In this document: piece after piece, positions 13,156 through 15,323 of the stretch | How positions within the stretch are numbered: the stretch's first letter is position 1 | Layout of the letters: each line of letters begins with the position of its first letter | NCBI GenBank assembly: GCA_018064305.1 | Contig: JAGHVP010000260.1 | Coordinates: 1-15,323 of the forward strand | Source of the DNA: Candidatus Equibacterium intestinale | GTDB taxonomy: Bacteria; Bacteroidota; Bacteroidia; Bacteroidales; UBA932 | Direction of reading: 5' to 3' | Length of the DNA: 15,323 bases | The notes under the pieces: generated by a model | What the model saw: only the letters and a program-made list of their open reading frames with translations | Told to the model about the DNA's origin: nothing | The model's database searches: none | Translations under genes and position numbers: made by a program

Positions 13156-14820
13156 ATGGAAGACAACAGCAAAGCCACCGCAGCAGAAGGTGAGCGCATT
13201 AACAATTTCCTTGAAGATATCATAGAGAAAGACCTCAGCGAGGGTAAATACCAGGCCATACAGACCCGTTTCCCGCCGGAGCCCAACGGCTACCTGCACA
13301 TCGGACACGCCAAGAGTATCTGCCTCAACTTCGGACTTGCAAAGAAATACGGCGGCAAGACCAACCTCCGATTCGATGATACAAACCCCGTGAAGGAAGA
13401 TACAGAATATGTAGATTCCATCAAGGAGGATATCAAATGGCTCGGTTTCGAATGGGCCAACGAGTTCTATGCATCAGACTATTTCGACCAGCTCTACGAG
13501 TGGGCTGTGGTTCTGATCAAGAAAGGTCTTGCATACGTCGACGACCAGACTCAGGAAGAGATCCGCAAGGGACGCGGCACTGTCACCGAGCCCGGTGTCA
13601 ACAGCCCCTACCGTGACCGTTCGGTAGAAGAGAACCTCCGTCTGTTCCAGGAGATGAAAGACGGCAAGTATCCCGACGGCGCAAAGGTGCTCAGGGCCAA
13701 GATAGACATGGCTCATCCCAACATGCTGTTCCGTGACCCTCTGATGTACCGCATCATCCATGCCGACCATCACCGCACAGGCAGCAAGTGGTGCATCTAC
13801 CCCATGTACGACTATGCACACGGGCAGTGCGACTCCATCGGGCATATCACCCACTCGATCTGCACACTCGAGTTCGACGTACACCGTCCGCTTTACGACT
13901 GGTTCATCCAGGCGCTTGACATATTCCCCTCACATCAGTACGAGTTTGCACGCCTCAACCTCACATACACCGTGATGAGCAAGCGCAAACTTCTCGAACT
14001 TGTGAAGAACGGATATGTAGACGGCTGGGACGATCCCCGTATGCCTACCATCTGCGGTATCCGCCGCCGCGGCTACACTCCCGAGTCTATCAGGATGTTC
14101 GCCGAGAAGGTTGGTGTTGCAAAACGCGACAACATCATCGACCTCTCTCTCATGGAGTGGTGCCTCCGTCAGGACCTGAACGCCCGCTCGAACAGATATA
14201 TGGCTGTGCTCGACCCTGTCAAGCTGGTTATTGACAACTGGGAAGACGGCAAGGTGGAGTATTTCGATGCTCCCCTCAATCCTGCCGACCCCGAGGGCCC
14301 TTCACGCAAGGTGGTTTTCGCAAAAGAGCTTTACATCGAGCGTGCCGACTTCATGGAGGATGCTCCCAAGAAGTATTTCCGCCTGAAACCCGACGGTGAG
14401 GTACGCCTCAAATACACATACATTGTGAAGTGCGTTTCATTCAAGAAAGACGCAGATGGCAATGTAACCGAGATCCACTGTACATACGACCCCACTTCGA
14501 AGCCCGGAGCAGGGGAGAGGCGCAGTGTCAAGGGCACCATCCACTGGGTTGCAGTCGACCATGCAAAGGAGATCGAGGCGCGCATCTTCGACACTCTCTT
14601 CACAGAAGAGCAGATGGGTGCGATCCCCGAGGGTGTCGACTACAAGAACTATCTCAATCCCAAGTCACTTGTAATTACAAAGGCTTATGCAGAGCCTGCC
14701 CTGGAAGAGGACAAGAGCGGCATAGCGGTTCAGTTCGAGCGCGTGGGCTACTTCTTCAAAGATCCAAAGAACGGCGCCTACAACAAAGTCACCGGCCTCA
14801 AGGACACCTTCAAGATGTAG
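13156..14820 (+). CDS. glnS: Glutaminyl-tRNA synthetase
   Basis: Class I aminoacyl-tRNA synthetase that charges tRNA-Gln with glutamine. The 554 residues match the usual bacterial GlnRS length. The HIGH motif is in PPEPNGYLHIGHAKS (40-54), and the KMSKS-equivalent is VMSKRKL (273-279). Between them lie the acceptor-binding insertion and GlnRS-type sequence DPLMYRIIHADHHRTG (194-209). The two beta-barrel anticodon-binding domains span about 345-545. GlnRS rather than GluRS is supported by this barrel architecture and by the FPPEPNGYLHIGHAKS block. The start is the ATG at 13156, followed by a short charged extension (MEDNSKATAAEGER) before the conserved NNFLEDIIEKDL. The gene is monocistronic: a strong terminator follows and a divergent gene precedes. 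Confidence 0.98.
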   Translation: MEDNSKATAAEGERINNFLEDIIEKDLSEGKYQAIQTRFPPEPNGYLHIGHAKSICLNFGLAKKYGGKTNLRFDDTNPVKEDTEYVDSIKEDIKWLGFEWANEFYASDYFDQLYEWAVVLIKKGLAYVDDQTQEEIRKGRGTVTEPGVNSPYRDRSVEENLRLFQEMKDGKYPDGAKVLRAKIDMAHPNMLFRDPLMYRIIHADHHRTGSKWCIYPMYDYAHGQCDSIGHITHSICTLEFDVHRPLYDWFIQALDIFPSHQYEFARLNLTYTVMSKRKLLELVKNGYVDGWDDPRMPTICGIRRRGYTPESIRMFAEKVGVAKRDNIIDLSLMEWCLRQDLNARSNRYMAVLDPVKLVIDNWEDGKVEYFDAPLNPADPEGPSRKVVFAKELYIERADFMEDAPKKYFRLKPDGEVRLKYTYIVKCVSFKKDADGNVTEIHCTYDPTSKPGAGERRSVKGTIHWVAVDHAKEIEARIFDTLFTEEQMGAIPEGVDYKNYLNPKSLVITKAYAEPALEEDKSGIAVQFERVGYFFKDPKNGAYNKVTGLKDTFKM

Positions 14821-14844
14821 CACCAATCATCATGTTATACATAC

Positions 14845-14874
14845 AGGCAGTCTCATCCGAGGCTGCCTTTTTTT
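14845..14874 (+). terminator. Intrinsic terminator of glnS
   Basis: AGGCAGTCTC (14845-14854) and GAGGCTGCCT (14859-14868) pair over 10 bp with one G-U and a 4-nt ATCC loop, followed by a T7 run (14868-14874). It lies 25 bp after the glnS stop and is a textbook Rho-independent terminator. Confidence 0.93.
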
Positions 14875-14888
14875 GTCCCACGTTCAGA

Positions 14889-14999
14889 GACTGGCAGTCA
14901 AAATCCCGGGAAAACGTTGCTAGTCCTTAGGTTTTCGCCCGAAAACAGTCATTTTTGAGGGGACTAGCAACGAAAACGAGCATTTTTGACAGCTAGTCC
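14889..14999. repeat. Nested imperfect palindrome (about 111 bp)
   Basis: Outer arms GACTGGCAGTCAAAAT (14889-14904) and ATTTTTGACAGCTAGTC (14982-14998) are inverted with two mismatches and one indel. Inside, CGTTGCTAGTCC (14915-14926) and GGACTAGCAACG (14961-14972) are a perfect 12-bp inverted pair. At the centre, GTTTTCG (14931-14937) pairs with CGAAAAC (14940-14946). GCTAGTCC returns at 14992-14999 and can pair with the 14961 arm. The element starts 15 bp after the glnS terminator T-run. It is REP/MITE-like in form, but I recognise no named family. Confidence 0.75.
14940..14989 (+). repeat. 31-bp-period direct repeat within the palindrome
   Basis: CGAAAACAGTCATTTTTGA (14940-14958) and CGAAAACGAGCATTTTTGA (14971-14989) are identical at 16 of 19 positions. 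The repeat overlaps the nested palindrome, so direct and inverted repetition coexist. Confidence 0.7.
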
Positions 15000-15084
15000 A
15001 CAGTCAGACAGCCCGCTTCCGGGGAACAACAACCCCTGTCCGTCCAGTCCCCGCAGGTCCTGCTCTGTACGCTCCTACCGAATC

Positions 15085-15128
15085 TGTCACGAGTGCCAGA
15101 AATATGGTGAAATCTGCCACTCGTGACA
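15085..15128. repeat. 44-bp palindromic repeat, copy 1
   Basis: TGTCACGAGTG pairs with CACTCGTGACA at the ends; one more flanking C-G pair makes 12 bp. After a C-C mismatch, CAGA pairs with TCTG. The loop is about 12 nt. It is the same length as copy 2 and identical to it at 35 of 44 positions. Confidence 0.85.
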
Positions 15129-15156
15129 GGATATCGAGCATTTTGTACATCCTACG

Positions 15157-15200
15157 TGTCACGACTTGCAAAAATGTGCTGATTTCTGCGACTCGTGACA
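15157..15200. repeat. 44-bp palindromic repeat, copy 2
   Basis: TGTCACGA (15157-15164) pairs with TCGTGACA (15193-15200). After a C-C mismatch, TTGCA pairs with TGCGA (one G-U), and AAAT pairs with ATTT around a short GTGCTG loop. Copies 1 and 2 are 72 bp apart, start to start, with a 28-bp spacer. Confidence 0.85.
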
Positions 15201-15323
15201 TTGCTTATAATCGTCCATAATAATCTTGTCAACAATAATCAATATCCTTCCAATGACGGGAAAGCATCCCTACACATTTTAATATTATTTATTACATTCG
15301 GTAAAAATGATATGTATGATGAC
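15201..15323. other. AT-rich tail without recognisable gene
   Basis: No open frame or RNA gene is supported. TACATTCG (15293-15300) is one base off the -7 consensus and could belong to a promoter of a gene beyond the window edge, but no -33 box supports it. Confidence 0.3.

Noticed and set aside
14889..15200. CRISPR array or integron attC sites
   Set aside because: Repeats are palindromic, few, of different families and irregularly spaced. There are no unique equal-length spacers, no cas genes, and no integron core sites or integrase.
15004..15201. 65-codon minus-strand open frame across the palindromic repeats (begins MSRVAEISTFLQVVTRR)
   Set aside because: Its two similar peptide segments simply translate the two 44-bp repeats. 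There is no promoter, no known domain, and the rest is a GC-rich low-quality tail. Likely not a gene.

Overview
The window looks like a chromosomal segment of a Bacteroidales bacterium, perhaps a Prevotella- or Muribaculaceae-like gut organism. Three things support this. Several promoters have a TAnnTTTG -7 box, four of them with a TTTG-like -33 box 17-21 nt upstream, and Shine-Dalgarno sequences are largely absent. The tig-clpP-clpX cluster, the ACT-fused SerB and the type 2 PyrF are all of Bacteroidetes style. Rho carries a long Gln/Asn/Ala/Pro-rich insertion typical of this phylum. Nearly all of the window is housekeeping genes. The accessory parts are an insertion-sequence remnant, a glycosidase/nitroreductase pair and repeat-rich intergenic DNA.

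Layout. Positions 1-159 (minus) hold a broken, partial IS1182-type transposase. Positions 318-4817 (minus) form a tight protein quality-control operon, tig-clpP-clpX, with serB added at its end. A 90-bp divergent promoter region (4818-4907) leads to a plus-strand pair, an M20 dipeptidase and pyrF, then to rho with its own promoter and a hairpin-bearing leader. A minus-strand nitroreductase-family gene converges on rho. Back to back with the nitroreductase lies a plus-strand secreted GH78 alpha-L-rhamnosidase-like enzyme. Its stop codon interlocks with the stop of a convergent yicC-type endoribonuclease gene. After a 266-bp divergent intergenic region full of inverted repeats comes glnS, which ends at a strong intrinsic terminator. 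The last 450 bp contain no convincing gene but a dense set of palindromic repeats.

How the genes relate. Trigger factor, ClpP and ClpX jointly fold or degrade proteins. SerB finishes serine synthesis and seems to be only a co-transcribed passenger. PyrF makes UMP, and the adjacent dipeptidase probably recycles peptides. Rho terminates transcription, and its disordered insertion resembles the one that drives condensate formation in a gut Bacteroides relative. The rhamnosidase is an orphan, with no SusC/SusD partner in the window.

Three start codons were moved downstream from the longest open frame. For rho and the nitroreductase, the upstream TTG lies inside the -7 promoter box. For pyrF, an ATG immediately follows the upstream stop codon.

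I found no defence system, CRISPR array, tRNA or rRNA. The best candidates for undescribed biology are the structured glnS leader and the two palindromic repeat families after glnS.
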